The position numbers and the translations under genes are program-made. A DNA stretch of 64,000 bases from assembly GCF_005937985.2 (NCBI RefSeq), contig NZ_CP042172.1:868001-932000 (forward strand). Reading direction: 5' to 3'. The stretch comes from Arthrobacter sp. KBS0702. Lineage in GTDB: Bacteria; Actinomycetota; Actinomycetes; Actinomycetales; Micrococcaceae. The notes beneath the pieces are model-generated. The model was not told where the DNA came from. It saw only the letters and a list, made by a program, of their open reading frames with translations, and made no database searches. Numbering within the stretch: position 1 is the stretch's first letter; every line of letters begins with the position of its first letter. This document shows, piece by piece, positions 43,505-51,755 of this stretch.

Positions 43505-44695
43505 TTAGTTTCGCCGGATTCCGGCGTGCTGGAACACCAGGGCTGTCGCCCCGAGGGCCTCGGCCCGGTCTCCGAGCGAGGACATCGTCAGGGTGGTGGT
43601 CTCGCCGATGACGGGTACCGCGTGGCGCACCAGGCCGCGCCGGATTGGGTCCAGCAGCAACTCGCCGAGCCCCGCCAGCGGGCCTCCGACCACAATCACC
43701 TCGGGGTTGATGAGGTTCGCGACATTGCCCAGCGCGCGGCCGACGGCGAGGCCGGCGTCGTCCACGACGCGGAGGGTGGCGGAGTCGCGGGCGAGGGCCT
43801 TGCGGACGATGTCCTCGGCGGTCAGCGGCTTGTCCTCGCCCCGGCCCAGGAGTTCGATCATGGTGGTGGTGGAGGCGATCGTTTCCAGGCAGCCCCGGTT
43901 GCCGCAGCGGCAGACGAGGCCATGCTCGTGGATCGTCGCGTGGCCGATTTCGCCGGTGATGCCGACGTTCCCGTAGTAGGGCATGCCGTTCAGGATCAGC
44001 CCGGCGCCGATGCCCGAGCCGATCTTCAGGAACATCAGGTTGCTGATGCCGGTGTGCGGGCCCCAGGTGACTTCGGACAGGGCGCCGAGGTTGGCGTCGT
44101 TGTCCACAAAAACCGGTAGATCCAGCGCTTCCTCGAGCCGTTGGAGGATGTTGATGCCCACCCACTCGGGCAGGATGGCCCCCTGCGCCACGGTGCCGGT
44201 GCGGCGGTCGATCGGGCCCGGGATGCCGACGCCGGCGCCCACCAGGGCGCTGCGTTCCACACCGCTTCCGGCGAGCAGCCGGTCCAGCACGGCGACGGCG
44301 GCGGCGATGCCTTCCTCGGCGTGGTGGCCCAGCGGCAGCAGGACCGATTCTTCCGCGACCACGTGGTAGCTGAGCGAGGCCAGGACCACCCGCAGGTGGC
44401 GGCGGCCGAAGTCGATGCCGACGGCGACGGCGCCGTTGCTGTTGAGTCGGACGTTCAGGGCGCGGCGTCCGGAGCTGGTGATCGGCTCGGTGGACGCCAG
44501 CCCGGCGTCCTGCATGATCTTGACGATGTTCGAGACCGTGGCCGTGGAAAGTCCGGTCTGCCGGGCCAGTTCCGCCTGGGTGGAAGGACCTGCCAGCAGG
44601 CATTCGATGATCCGCTGCTGGTTGAGATGTCGAAGCGCGGACTGCGACCCGGGGTTTTTAGTGCGGCTCCTCGTTGAGCGCGTTGGTGAGGGCAT
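43505..44695 (-). CDS. ROK-family transcriptional repressor
   Basis: A 396-residue ROK regulator (NagC/XylR type). Residues about 15-75 form a winged helix-turn-helix (QQRIIECLLAGPSTQAELAR, LSTATVSNIVKIMQDAGL), followed by a sugar-kinase-like domain with VGIDFGRRHLRVVLAS and the zinc site GHATIHEHGLVCRCGNRGCLE (His plus C-x-C-G-x2-G-C-x-E). In this family a sugar or sugar phosphate in the kinase-like pocket releases the repressor. The gene lies directly upstream of the sugar ABC operon, and both promoters share a 33-bp sequence, so it most likely represses the operon and itself. ATG start. The inducer is unknown, presumably the transported monosaccharide. Confidence 0.94.
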   Translation of the reverse strand: MPSPTRSTRSRTKNPGSQSALRHLNQQRIIECLLAGPSTQAELARQTGLSTATVSNIVKIMQDAGLASTEPITSSGRRALNVRLNSNGAVAVGIDFGRRHLRVVLASLSYHVVAEESVLLPLGHHAEEGIAAAVAVLDRLLAGSGVERSALVGAGVGIPGPIDRRTGTVAQGAILPEWVGINILQRLEEALDLPVFVDNDANLGALSEVTWGPHTGISNLMFLKIGSGIGAGLILNGMPYYGNVGITGEIGHATIHEHGLVCRCGNRGCLETIASTTTMIELLGRGEDKPLTAEDIVRKALARDSATLRVVDDAGLAVGRALGNVANLINPEVIVVGGPLAGLGELLLDPIRRGLVRHAVPVIGETTTLTMSSLGDRAEALGATALVFQHAGIRRN

Positions 44696-44712
44696 GCAAT
44701 GAAGAGTGCCCC

Positions 44713-44745
44713 ATCACGGCGTTGTAGTCAAGAAGTTAACGCAAC
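44713..44745 (-). promoter_or_regulatory. Operator-like sequence upstream of the ROK gene
   Basis: A 33-base sequence matching 43454-43486 at 28 positions, 18 bases upstream of the ROK start codon. It includes a TTGACT -35 (44726-44731). The -10 at the expected spacing is poor, so basal expression may be weak. Confidence 0.65.
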
Positions 44746-44790
44746 CCATCGCGCCCGTGTCCGGCGTCAACCATGAATGATCCCTGTGAG

Positions 44791-45309
44791 TCAGCTGTGA
44801 ATTTCGCGGTGCGCCCGGGCGAGTTCCTGATAGTGGGTGGCGTTGCGCTGGACGCCCGCGAACTCCTCGTCGCTCAGCTCGCGGCGGACCTTGGCCGGCA
44901 CGCCGGCCACCAGCGAGCGGGGCGGGATCACCGTGCCCTCGAGGACCACCGCGCCGGCCGCCACGAGCGAGCCGGCGCCGATCACTGCGCCGTTGAGGAT
45001 GGTGGCGCTCATCCCGATCAGGCAGTCGTCCTCGACCGTGCAGCCGTGCACCACGGCGCTGTGGCCGATGCTGACCCGGGCGCCGACGCTGCAGGGAAAG
45101 CCCGGATCCGCATGCAGCACGACGTTGTCCTGCAGGTTGCTGCCGGCGCCCACGGTGATCGCCGCGGTGTCGGCCCGGACGGAAACGCCGTAGAAGGCGC
45201 TGGAGTCCTCGGCCAGGCTGGCCCGGCCGATGATCGAGGCGCTCGGGGCGACGAAGGCGGATTCGTGGACAGCCGGGGTGTCACCGGCGAAAGCGTAAAC
45301 GGGAGTCAT
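44791..45309 (-). CDS. Gamma-carbonic anhydrase-like hexapeptide protein
   Basis: A 172-residue left-handed beta-helix protein (hexapeptide repeats such as VGAGSNLQDNVVLHADPG, VSIGHSAVVHGC, AVIGAGSLVAAGAVV). Three histidines fit the trimer-interface zinc ligands of gamma-class carbonic anhydrases: one in VLHADP and two in IGHSAVVHG. Many such proteins (YrdA/PaaY-like) have weak or no anhydrase activity or serve as thioesterase or metal proteins. It forms a cytosolic trimer. The gene stands alone between the ROK regulator and a divergent membrane gene, with GTG/ATG choices close together at the start. Confidence 0.9.
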   Translation of the reverse strand: MTPVYAFAGDTPAVHESAFVAPSASIIGRASLAEDSSAFYGVSVRADTAAITVGAGSNLQDNVVLHADPGFPCSVGARVSIGHSAVVHGCTVEDDCLIGMSATILNGAVIGAGSLVAAGAVVLEGTVIPPRSLVAGVPAKVRRELSDEEFAGVQRNATHYQELARAHREIHS

Positions 45310-45398
45310 GCCTCCAGCCTAGGACACACGCCTCTTGCAGGGGCGGCGTCGCTGAGTAGGATCGGGGCCAATCCCACGCATCCCCGGAGGTGGCCGCC

Positions 45399-45902
45399 AT
45401 GTTCCTGCAGCTGATGAAACGCCTGGGTGAGGCCGACGCGCTCGACCCGGCCGTCCGGACCGCGGAGCCGCTGGCCGCCCGGCTGATTGCCAAGCCCCGG
45501 CTCCGGCGCTTCTTCCACGGCGACGCCACCGGCATTCCGCCGCACGTGATCCTCACCGACGTGCCCTTCGGGGCCTGGTTCATGGCTATGTTCCTGGACT
45601 TCTTCCCCGACGACGGCTCCCGCCGGGCAGCGCGCCGGTTGGTGGGACTCGGCGTCCTCGCCGCGGCGCCGACGGGACTCAGCGGCTGGGCCGAGTGGGC
45701 ACGGGCCGATACGGCCACGCGGCGCATCGGCGTCGTGCATGCCGCCGCCAACCTGGCCGCGACGCTAATTTTCCTGGCCTCCTGGCGCGCCCGGCGCAAG
45801 GATCGCCACCGCCTGGGCGTGCGCCTGGCGCGGGCCGGCGCCGTCCTGCTGATCGTGGGCGGTTTCCTGGGCGGCTACATGCGCAGCGTCCGGCGTCCCT
45901 GA
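45399..45902 (+). CDS. DUF2231-like small membrane protein
   Basis: A 167-residue protein with about three or four membrane segments. The region IPPHVILTDVPFGAWFMAMFLDF and the following RRLVGLGVLAAAPTGLSGWAEW match the DUF2231 pattern (HP...DLP.G.w....lD.......A..l...G..aA.....G..dW), a family of unknown function in membranes. The first 45 residues are soluble and helical. I chose the ATG at 45399 because GGAGG ends eight bases upstream; a GTG three codons earlier overlaps the ribosome site. It converges on the methyltransferase gene with a 14-base gap. Confidence 0.78.
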   Translation: MFLQLMKRLGEADALDPAVRTAEPLAARLIAKPRLRRFFHGDATGIPPHVILTDVPFGAWFMAMFLDFFPDDGSRRAARRLVGLGVLAAAPTGLSGWAEWARADTATRRIGVVHAAANLAATLIFLASWRARRKDRHRLGVRLARAGAVLLIVGGFLGGYMRSVRRP

Positions 45903-45916
45903 CGGCTTACTGGGGC

Positions 45917-46330
45917 TCAGGCGGGGGAGCGGAGGACTGTGAAGCCGTGGCCCAGTTCGGGATGTCCGGGGTCGGGGAGGACGACGGCGATCGGTGCGTC
46001 TGGTTCCGCTACGCGCCGAAGTTCGCGGACGACGTCGTCCCATTCCCCGGGCGGCAGGCCGGCCAGCGCGTCCACCGCCCAGACGGCCGGAAAGGCGGCG
46101 TCCGCGAAGGGCAGCGCACGCCCGGCCGCCACCGAGGCCGAGAGCCCCCGGGCGCGGGCAGCGTGGATGTTCTCCTCGGAGGCGTCGACGCCGGTGAAGT
46201 GGATCCCGGCGCGGACAAAGAGGAGTCCGTCCGCTCCCTGTCCGCAGTCCAGGCCCAGCACCCCGCGCCGGCCCTCGGCCTTGAGCAGGTCCAGGAAGCC
46301 CGTCAGTTCATCCGTCGGCGTTGCGCCCAT
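45917..46330 (-). CDS. Small class I SAM-dependent methyltransferase
   Basis: A 137-residue Rossmann-like protein. Motif I is LGLDCGQGADG, a variant of the usual DxGxGxG, and the acidic SAM-ribose contact is in FTGVDASEENI, followed by GRALPFADAAFPAVWAVDAL (motif post-I/II) and PIAVVLPDPGH. It is short for the family, with no substrate-binding insertion seen, so it could be degenerate or act on a small substrate. I prefer the ATG at 46330; an upstream TTG at 46396 would overlap the purU end and lacks a ribosome site. Downstream of purU on the same strand, perhaps co-transcribed. Confidence 0.65.
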   Translation of the reverse strand: MGATPTDELTGFLDLLKAEGRRGVLGLDCGQGADGLLFVRAGIHFTGVDASEENIHAARARGLSASVAAGRALPFADAAFPAVWAVDALAGLPPGEWDDVVRELRRVAEPDAPIAVVLPDPGHPELGHGFTVLRSPA

Positions 46331-46382
46331 GGTCCCAGTCAAGGGCGGGCGGGCGTCCAAGGCAAGGGCCTGGCTGAACGCC

Positions 46383-47243
46383 TTAGCTGAAAACAACCGT
46401 CCGGTTGCCGTCCAGCAGTACCCGGTGTTCGGCGTGCCACTGCACGGCCTGGGCGAGGGTGCGCCCCTCGACGTCGCGGCCCATCTGGACGAACTGCTCG
46501 GCGGTGCGCCGGTGGTCCACCCGGATGACTTCCTGTTCGATGATCGGGCCCTCGTCCAGGGCAGCGGTGACGTAGTGTGCCGTGGCGCCGATGAGTTTCA
46601 CGCCGCGGGCATGGGCCTGGTGGTACGGCTTGGCGCCCTTGAAGGAGGGCAGGAAGGAGTGGTGGATGTTGATCGCCTTGCCGGTGAGCTCCGTGCACAG
46701 CTCGTCGGAGAGGATCTGCATGTACCGCGCCAGGACCGTGAGCTCGATGTCGTGCTCGGCCATGAGCTTGCGCAGGGCGTCTTCGGCTTCGACCTTGGTG
46801 TCCTTGGTGACCGGGATGTGGTGGAACGGGATGCCGTAGAACTCGGCCAGGCCGGCCAGGTCCCGGTGGTTGGAGACGATCGCCGGGATCTCGATCGGCA
46901 GGGTGCCGGAGCGCTGCAGGAACAACAGGTCGTTGAGGCAGTGGGCGGAGGTGCTCGCCATCAGCAGCGTGCGGACCTTCCGGCCGGCCGGGTTGAGGCT
47001 CCACTGCATGCCGAAAGCCTGGGCCACGGGCTCCAGTGCGGCGTGCAGCTCGGCCGGCGGGGCCGCCGTCGTGGCCTCGACCCGCATAAAGAAGGTTCCG
47101 GTGCCCTGGCTGCCGTATTGCTGGGAGTCCGTAATATTGCAGCCCGCCACCAGGAGGGCGCCGGCCACAGCGTGGACGATTCCGGGCCGGTCGGGGCAGG
47201 AGAGGGTCAGGATATAGGCGGCAGTCAGCTGGTCGTCAGTCAC
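46383..47243 (-). CDS. purU: Formyltetrahydrofolate deformylase (PurU)
   Basis: A 286-residue enzyme that hydrolyses 10-formyl-THF to formate and THF, balancing one-carbon pools. An N-terminal ACT domain (about 5-85, YILTLSCPDRPGIVHAVAGAL) precedes a formyltransferase-like catalytic domain: AIVSNHRDLAGLAEFYGIPF, then INIHHSFLPSFKGAKPYHQA with the catalytic asparagine/histidine region, GATAHYVTAALDEGPII with the catalytic aspartate, and VEGRTLAQAVQWHAEHRV. I chose the GTG at 47243 since PurU proteins begin MTDDQL/MT-like; an upstream ATG would add 15 residues that overlap the riboswitch region. It diverges from glyA-folD, placing folate one-carbon genes back to back. Confidence 0.95.
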   Translation of the reverse strand: MTDDQLTAAYILTLSCPDRPGIVHAVAGALLVAGCNITDSQQYGSQGTGTFFMRVEATTAAPPAELHAALEPVAQAFGMQWSLNPAGRKVRTLLMASTSAHCLNDLLFLQRSGTLPIEIPAIVSNHRDLAGLAEFYGIPFHHIPVTKDTKVEAEDALRKLMAEHDIELTVLARYMQILSDELCTELTGKAINIHHSFLPSFKGAKPYHQAHARGVKLIGATAHYVTAALDEGPIIEQEVIRVDHRRTAEQFVQMGRDVEGRTLAQAVQWHAEHRVLLDGNRTVVFS

Positions 47244-47274
47244 GAAAGACAGCCTACCCGCGGCTGGGATAGTC

Positions 47275-47360
47275 TGGACGTGTCGCAACTGGCGTTGGGT
47301 GGCTTACCACCAGGGAGCGGCACGCACGCAGACCACGGATCGTACGCCTGGGCCGAGGGT
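47275..47360 (+). ncRNA. ZTP (pfl) riboswitch upstream of glyA
   Basis: The leader carries the conserved elements of the ZTP/pfl aptamer in order: CAACTGGCG (47286-47294), a hairpin GGTGG-CTTA-CCACC, GGGAGCGG (47313-47320), a variable hairpin, and TACGCCTGGGC (47343-47353), whose CGCC can pair with GGCG as the pseudoknot. ZTP riboswitches switch on folate/purine one-carbon genes when ZTP (5-aminoimidazole-4-carboxamide riboside triphosphate) signals 10-formyl-THF shortage, and glyA and folD are known targets. An intrinsic terminator about 75 bases downstream supplies the off state. The aptamer match is by eye; boundaries are approximate. Confidence 0.85.
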
Positions 47361-47432
47361 CATGTTTTTCCGGTTGGCAGCCTCCGCTGCCGGCCCGCCG
47401 ATGGGACCCCTCGAGGGTGCCCTGCCCGCAGA

Positions 47433-47460
47433 ACGGCCCCGTTTTTGGGGCCGTAATTTT
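47433..47460 (+). terminator. Riboswitch expression-platform terminator
   Basis: ACGGCCCC (47433-47440) and GGGGCCGT (47447-47454) form a perfect 8-bp stem on a GTTTTT loop, followed by AATTTT, 71 bases before the glyA start. It fits transcriptional control by the upstream ZTP aptamer. Confidence 0.85.
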
Positions 47461-47530
47461 GCGGCACCGCAGCGGGCCAGCCGGTAACCTGACCTTAAAG
47501 CAGTGACCGTTGCCAAGCCAGGAGTTCTTC

Positions 47531-48832
47531 GTGACTACTTCCCTTCGCCTTTCCTCAGCAGCCGTGAGCAACCAGCCGCTTGCTGAGCTCGACCCCGAAA
47601 TCGCCGCCGTCCTGGCCCAGGAACTCGGCCGCCAGCGCGGCACCCTGGAGATGATCGCCTCCGAGAACTTTGCGCCGCGCGCCGTCATGGAGGCACAGGG
47701 CTCCGTCCTCACCAACAAGTACGCCGAGGGCTACCCGGGCCGCCGCTACTACGGCGGCTGCGAGTACGTCGATATCGCGGAGCAGCTCGCGATCGACCGG
47801 GTCAAGGAGCTCTTTGGCGCAGAGTTCGCCAACGTCCAGCCGCACTCCGGCGCGCAGGCCAACGCCGCCGCGTTGTCCGCCATGATCACCCCCGGGGACA
47901 AGATCCTGGGCCTCTCGCTGGCCCACGGCGGCCACCTGACCCACGGCATGAAGCTGAACTTCTCCGGCAAGCTCTACGAGGTCGCCGCCTACCAGGTCGA
48001 GGAAGGCAGCTTCCGGGTCGACATGGACAAGCTGCGGGCGCAGGCGCTCGCCGAAAAGCCGCAGGTCATCATCGCCGGCTGGTCCGCGTACCCGCGCCAC
48101 CTCGACTTCGAGGCCTTCCGCTCGATCGCGGATGAGGTCGGCGCGCTGCTCTGGACCGACATGGCGCACTTCGCCGGCCTCGTGGCCGCCGGGCTGCACC
48201 CGAGCCCGGTCCCGTACTCCGACGTCGTCACCTCCACGGTGCACAAGACCCTGGCCGGCCCCCGCTCCGGCGTGATCCTGGCCAAGCAGGAGTGGGCCAA
48301 GAAGATCAACTCCAACGTTTTCCCCGGCCAGCAGGGCGGCCCGCTGATGCATGTGATCGCGGCCAAGGCCGTGGCCTTCAAGATCGCCGGCACGGAGGAA
48401 TTCAAGGAACGCCAGGAACGCGTCCTGGAAGGCGCCCGGATCATCGCGGACCGGCTGAACCAGTCGGACCTTTCCGACGCCGGCGTCTCCGTCCTCACCG
48501 GGGGCACCGACGTGCACCTGGTCCTGGTGGACCTGCGCAACTCCCAGTTGGACGGACAGCAGGCCGAGGACCTCCTGCACTCGGTGGGCATCACGGTCAA
48601 CCGCAACGCCGTGCCCTTCGACCCGCGCCCGCCGATGGTCACCTCCGGACTGCGCATCGGCACCCCGGCCCTGGCCACCCGCGGCTTCGGCGCCAAGGAA
48701 TTCACCGAGGTGGCCGAGATCATCGCCACCGCCCTGAAGGCAGGCTCCGCGACCGACGTCGAGGCCCTCCAGGCCCGCGTGGACAAGCTCGCCGAGGACT
48801 TCCCGCTGTACCCGCAGCACGAGCAGTGGTGA
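47531..48832 (+). CDS. glyA: Serine hydroxymethyltransferase (GlyA)
   Basis: A 433-residue PLP enzyme converting serine and THF to glycine and 5,10-methylene-THF, the main source of one-carbon units. Family features: [40 protein letters not shown], the PLP lysine K239 in [14 protein letters not shown] and the C-terminal [16 protein letters not shown] chose the GTG at 47531 because GGAG ends six bases upstream; a TTG seven codons earlier is less likely. It is preceded by a ZTP riboswitch and followed after four bases by folD, so both are expressed together under one-carbon demand. Confidence 0.97.
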   Translation: MTTSLRLSSAAVSNQPLAELDPEIAAVLAQELGRQRGTLEMIASENFAPRAVMEAQGSVLTNKYAEGYPGRRYYGGCEYVDIAEQLAIDRVKELFGAEFANVQPHSGAQANAAALSAMITPGDKILGLSLAHGGHLTHGMKLNFSGKLYEVAAYQVEEGSFRVDMDKLRAQALAEKPQVIIAGWSAYPRHLDFEAFRSIADEVGALLWTDMAHFAGLVAAGLHPSPVPYSDVVTSTVHKTLAGPRSGVILAKQEWAKKINSNVFPGQQGGPLMHVIAAKAVAFKIAGTEEFKERQERVLEGARIIADRLNQSDLSDAGVSVLTGGTDVHLVLVDLRNSQLDGQQAEDLLHSVGITVNRNAVPFDPRPPMVTSGLRIGTPALATRGFGAKEFTEVAEIIATALKAGSATDVEALQARVDKLAEDFPLYPQHEQW

Positions 48833-48836
48833 TTCG

Positions 48837-49778
48837 ATGACCGCCACCAACTCCCCAACTACGGAATCCGCTCCGGGCCGGGCGCAGAGCGCCCGCATCC
48901 TGGACGGCAAGGCCACCGCAGCTGAGATCAAGGCCGAACTGACCGAGCGCGTCGCGGCGCTCAAGGCCAAGGGGATCGTCCCGGGCCTGGGCACCATCCT
49001 GGTCGGCTCCGACCCGGGCAGCACCTGGTACGTCGGCGGCAAGCACAAGGACTGCGCCGAGGTGGGCATCACCTCGATCCGCCGCGACCTGCCGGAAGAG
49101 ACCACCCAGGAGGAACTGCTGGCGGTGGTCCGGGAGCTTAACGAGAACCCGGAGTGCACCGGCTACATCGTCCAGCTCCCGCTTCCGGCGCACATCGACC
49201 AGGACGTCATCCTGGAGGCCATGGATCCGGACAAGGACGCGGACGGCCTGCACCCGATGAACCTCGGCCGGCTGGTGGCGAACGTCAGCGGCCCCATGAC
49301 GTCCCCGCTGCCCTGCACGCCCAAGGGCTGCGTGGAGCTGCTGACCCGGCACGGTATCAGCCTCAACGGCAAGCGCGTCCTGGTGGTGGGCCGCGGCGTC
49401 ACGATCGGCCGCCCGGTGGGCCTGCTGCTGACCCGCAAGGACGTCAACGCCACCGTCATCCTGGCCCACACCGGCACCGTGGACCTGCCCGCCGAACTCC
49501 GGCAGGCCGACGTCGTGATCGCCGCGGCCGGCCAGCCGCACATGATCAAGGCGGCGGATCTCAAGCCCGGCGCTATCGTGCTCGACGTCGGCGTCAGCCG
49601 CGTCGACGACGGCTCCGGCAAAGCCGTGGTCACCGGCGACGTGGAGCCGGCTGCGGCCGACGTCGCAGCCTGGCTCTCGCCGAACCCCGGGGGAGTAGGG
49701 CCGATGACCCGCGCCATGCTGCTGGCCAACGTGGTGGAAACCGCCGAACGCCACCTGGAAAGTGCAGCCGCCGCCTAG
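48837..49778 (+). CDS. folD: Bifunctional methylene-THF dehydrogenase/cyclohydrolase (FolD)
   Basis: A 313-residue enzyme turning 5,10-methylene-THF into 10-formyl-THF with NADP+. After an about 20-residue extra N-terminus it shows [17 protein letters not shown], the catalytic tyrosine/lysine region [17 protein letters not shown] (Y and K about six residues apart), [13 protein letters not shown], and the cofactor motif [14 protein letters not shown] followed by [14 protein letters not shown]. The length is slightly above the usual 280-290 because of the N-terminal extension. It starts four bases after glyA. The product feeds PurN and PurH elsewhere in this window and is removed by PurU. Confidence 0.97.
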   Translation: MTATNSPTTESAPGRAQSARILDGKATAAEIKAELTERVAALKAKGIVPGLGTILVGSDPGSTWYVGGKHKDCAEVGITSIRRDLPEETTQEELLAVVRELNENPECTGYIVQLPLPAHIDQDVILEAMDPDKDADGLHPMNLGRLVANVSGPMTSPLPCTPKGCVELLTRHGISLNGKRVLVVGRGVTIGRPVGLLLTRKDVNATVILAHTGTVDLPAELRQADVVIAAAGQPHMIKAADLKPGAIVLDVGVSRVDDGSGKAVVTGDVEPAAADVAAWLSPNPGGVGPMTRAMLLANVVETAERHLESAAAA

Positions 49779-49802
49779 GGCCACGGGTGCGAAATCCGGC
49801 GC

Positions 49803-49837
49803 CAGGGGCGCCCCTCCTCAGGGAGCGGGCGCCCCTG
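49803..49837 (+). terminator. Hairpin after folD
   Basis: CAGGGGCGCCC (49803-49813) pairs perfectly with GGGCGCCCCTG (49827-49837) around a 13-base loop that itself has CTCC/GGAG pairing. No T-run follows. It lies 25 bases after the folD stop. Confidence 0.7.
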
Positions 49838-49921
49838 CGCGGTTAAGCAACATCACGAATTGGCAAACGTCTGGATATTTTTACGAAGAGACTCTTTCAT
49901 AGTTTGCCGGGATGGACTACC

Positions 49922-50911
49922 GTGTTCCGGGTGTCTGAACTTGTCTCGAAAGAAGCTCCCGTGAGCAGCCCCGCCGAAAACGGCGAACCTCAGTACGTCA
50001 TCACCGCCGAAAACCTCACCAAAAGCTACGGCGACGTCACCGCCGTCGACGGCATTTCCTTCCGCGTGCCCGCCGGCGAAGCCTTCGGACTGCTCGGCCC
50101 CAACGGGGCCGGCAAGTCCACCACCATGAAAATGATCGGCGGGGTCGCACAGCGCACCTCCGGCAGCCTGAGCATCATGGGCCTGGACCCGGAGCAGCAC
50201 GGTCCGGAAGTCCGCGCGCACCTTGGCGTGGTGCCGCAGCAGGACAACCTGGACGAGGAGCTGAAGGTCCGCGACAACCTGCTGGTCTACGGCCGCTACT
50301 TCGGCCTGCCGATGAGCTACCTCAAGCCCAAGGCCGACGAGTTGCTGGAATTCGCGCAGCTGACGGACAAGGCCAAGTCCAAGGTGGACGCGCTCTCCGG
50401 CGGCATGAAGCGCCGCCTCACGATCGCCCGCTCCCTCATCAACGAGCCCCGGATCCTGCTCCTGGACGAACCCACCACCGGGCTGGACCCGCAGGCCCGG
50501 CACATCCTCTGGGACCGGCTGTTCCGGCTCAAGGAGCAGGGCGTCACCCTCATCCTCACCACCCACTACATGGACGAGGCCGAGCAGCTCTGCGACCGCC
50601 TGATCGTGGTGGACAAGGGCAAGATCATGGCCGAGGGTTCCCCTGCGAGCCTGATCCGTGACTACTCCACCCGCGAGGTCCTCGAGCTGCGCTTCGGCTC
50701 CGAGCGGAACGCCACCGTCGCCGCCGAGCTCGAGGGCATCGGCGAACGGATCGAAACCCTGCCGGACCGCGTCCTCATCTACGCCCACGACGGCGAGGCC
50801 GCCCTGGAGCAGGTCTCCGCCCGGGGGCTGCGCCCGGTCACCTCCCTGGTGCGCCGTTCCTCGCTGGAGGACGTCTTCCTGCGCCTGACCGGACGGAGCC
50901 TCGTTGACTAG
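49922..50911 (+). CDS. ABC-2 type exporter ATPase (DrrA-like)
   Basis: An about 329-residue ATP-binding protein. Walker A is GPNGAGKST, the Q-loop is VVPQQDNLDEEL, the ABC signature is LSGGMKRRL, Walker B is ILLLDEPTTGLD and the switch histidine follows in LTTHYMDEAEQLCD. A C-terminal extension of about 80 residues (from RDYSTREVLELRFG) matches the DrrA/NodI-type exporter subgroup. It powers the two permeases encoded downstream, with a 8-base overlap into the first. The start is uncertain: in-frame GTG codons at 49922, 49931 and 49961 are all possible, and I took the first with GGGATGG upstream. Substrate unknown; drugs, lipids or polysaccharide are typical for the family. Confidence 0.92.
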   Translation: MFRVSELVSKEAPVSSPAENGEPQYVITAENLTKSYGDVTAVDGISFRVPAGEAFGLLGPNGAGKSTTMKMIGGVAQRTSGSLSIMGLDPEQHGPEVRAHLGVVPQQDNLDEELKVRDNLLVYGRYFGLPMSYLKPKADELLEFAQLTDKAKSKVDALSGGMKRRLTIARSLINEPRILLLDEPTTGLDPQARHILWDRLFRLKEQGVTLILTTHYMDEAEQLCDRLIVVDKGKIMAEGSPASLIRDYSTREVLELRFGSERNATVAAELEGIGERIETLPDRVLIYAHDGEAALEQVSARGLRPVTSLVRRSSLEDVFLRLTGRSLVD

Positions 50912-51755
50912 CCCGGAGACGGCGGCGGCCCCGGCCCTGCGCGCGCATTCACCGGCCGTCTCGGCGGACCGGGCCCGGCGCTGGGGTGCCTTCTATTACG
51001 CTGAGCAGGTCCTGCGGGTGATGAAGGGCTACGGCTGGACCATCGTGATGTACGGCGTCGGCCAGCCGGTCGCCTACCTCTTCGCGATGGGCGTGGGCCT
51101 GGCCACCCTGGTGGACACCAACTCCACCACGGTGTTCGGCGGCGTCAGCTACCTGACGTTTATCGCCCCCGCACTGCTGATCTCCGCCGCCGTCATGACC
51201 GCTGCGAACGAGTTCACCTTCCCGGTCATGGACGGCTTCAAGTGGCGCCGGGTCTACTACGGGCCGCACGCCTCGCCGCTGACACCGGAACAGATCGCCG
51301 CCGGGCAGATCCTCGCCGTCACGATCCGGTTTGTGCTGCAGTCCGCGATCTACTTCGGCGTCGTGGCCTTGTTCGGGGCGTCCCCGGGGGCCTGGGGCTG
51401 GGTCTCCATCCTGGTGGCCACCCTGGCGGGGCTGTCCTTCGGCCTGCCGTTGATGGCCTACGCGGCCACGGTCACCACCGACAAGGGCCAGTTCGCGATG
51501 GTGATGCGCTTCATCGTGATGCCGCTGTTCCTGTTCTCCGGCACCTTCTTCCCGCTGGACACGCTGCCGCTTGCGGTCCGCTGGATCGGCTGGATCTCAC
51601 CGATCTGGCACGGCACCGAGCTGGGCCGCGTCTTCAGCTACGGCTACGAGGAAGCGCCGCTGCTCACCGTGGTCCACGTCGTCTTCCTGGTCGGCCTCGC
51701 CGTCGCTGGCTGGGTCCTGACCAGGCGCCTGTTCGCCAAAAGGATGGCATCATGA
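50904..51755 (+). CDS. ABC-2 type permease, first subunit
   Basis: A 283-residue membrane protein with six predicted helices and the ABC-2 domain pattern: ATLVDTNSTTVFGGVSYLTFIAPALL, then FPVMDGFKWRRVYYG, VMRFIVMPLFLFSGTFFPLDTLP and WISPIWHGTELGR. The TTG start overlaps the ATPase stop codon (TTGACTAG), and its own stop overlaps the ATG of the next permease (ATGA), so all three are translationally coupled. It is homologous to its downstream neighbour, and together they probably form a heterodimeric pore of the NodJ/DrrB kind. Confidence 0.92.
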   Translation: MTSPETAAAPALRAHSPAVSADRARRWGAFYYAEQVLRVMKGYGWTIVMYGVGQPVAYLFAMGVGLATLVDTNSTTVFGGVSYLTFIAPALLISAAVMTAANEFTFPVMDGFKWRRVYYGPHASPLTPEQIAAGQILAVTIRFVLQSAIYFGVVALFGASPGAWGWVSILVATLAGLSFGLPLMAYAATVTTDKGQFAMVMRFIVMPLFLFSGTFFPLDTLPLAVRWIGWISPIWHGTELGRVFSYGYEEAPLLTVVHVVFLVGLAVAGWVLTRRLFAKRMAS

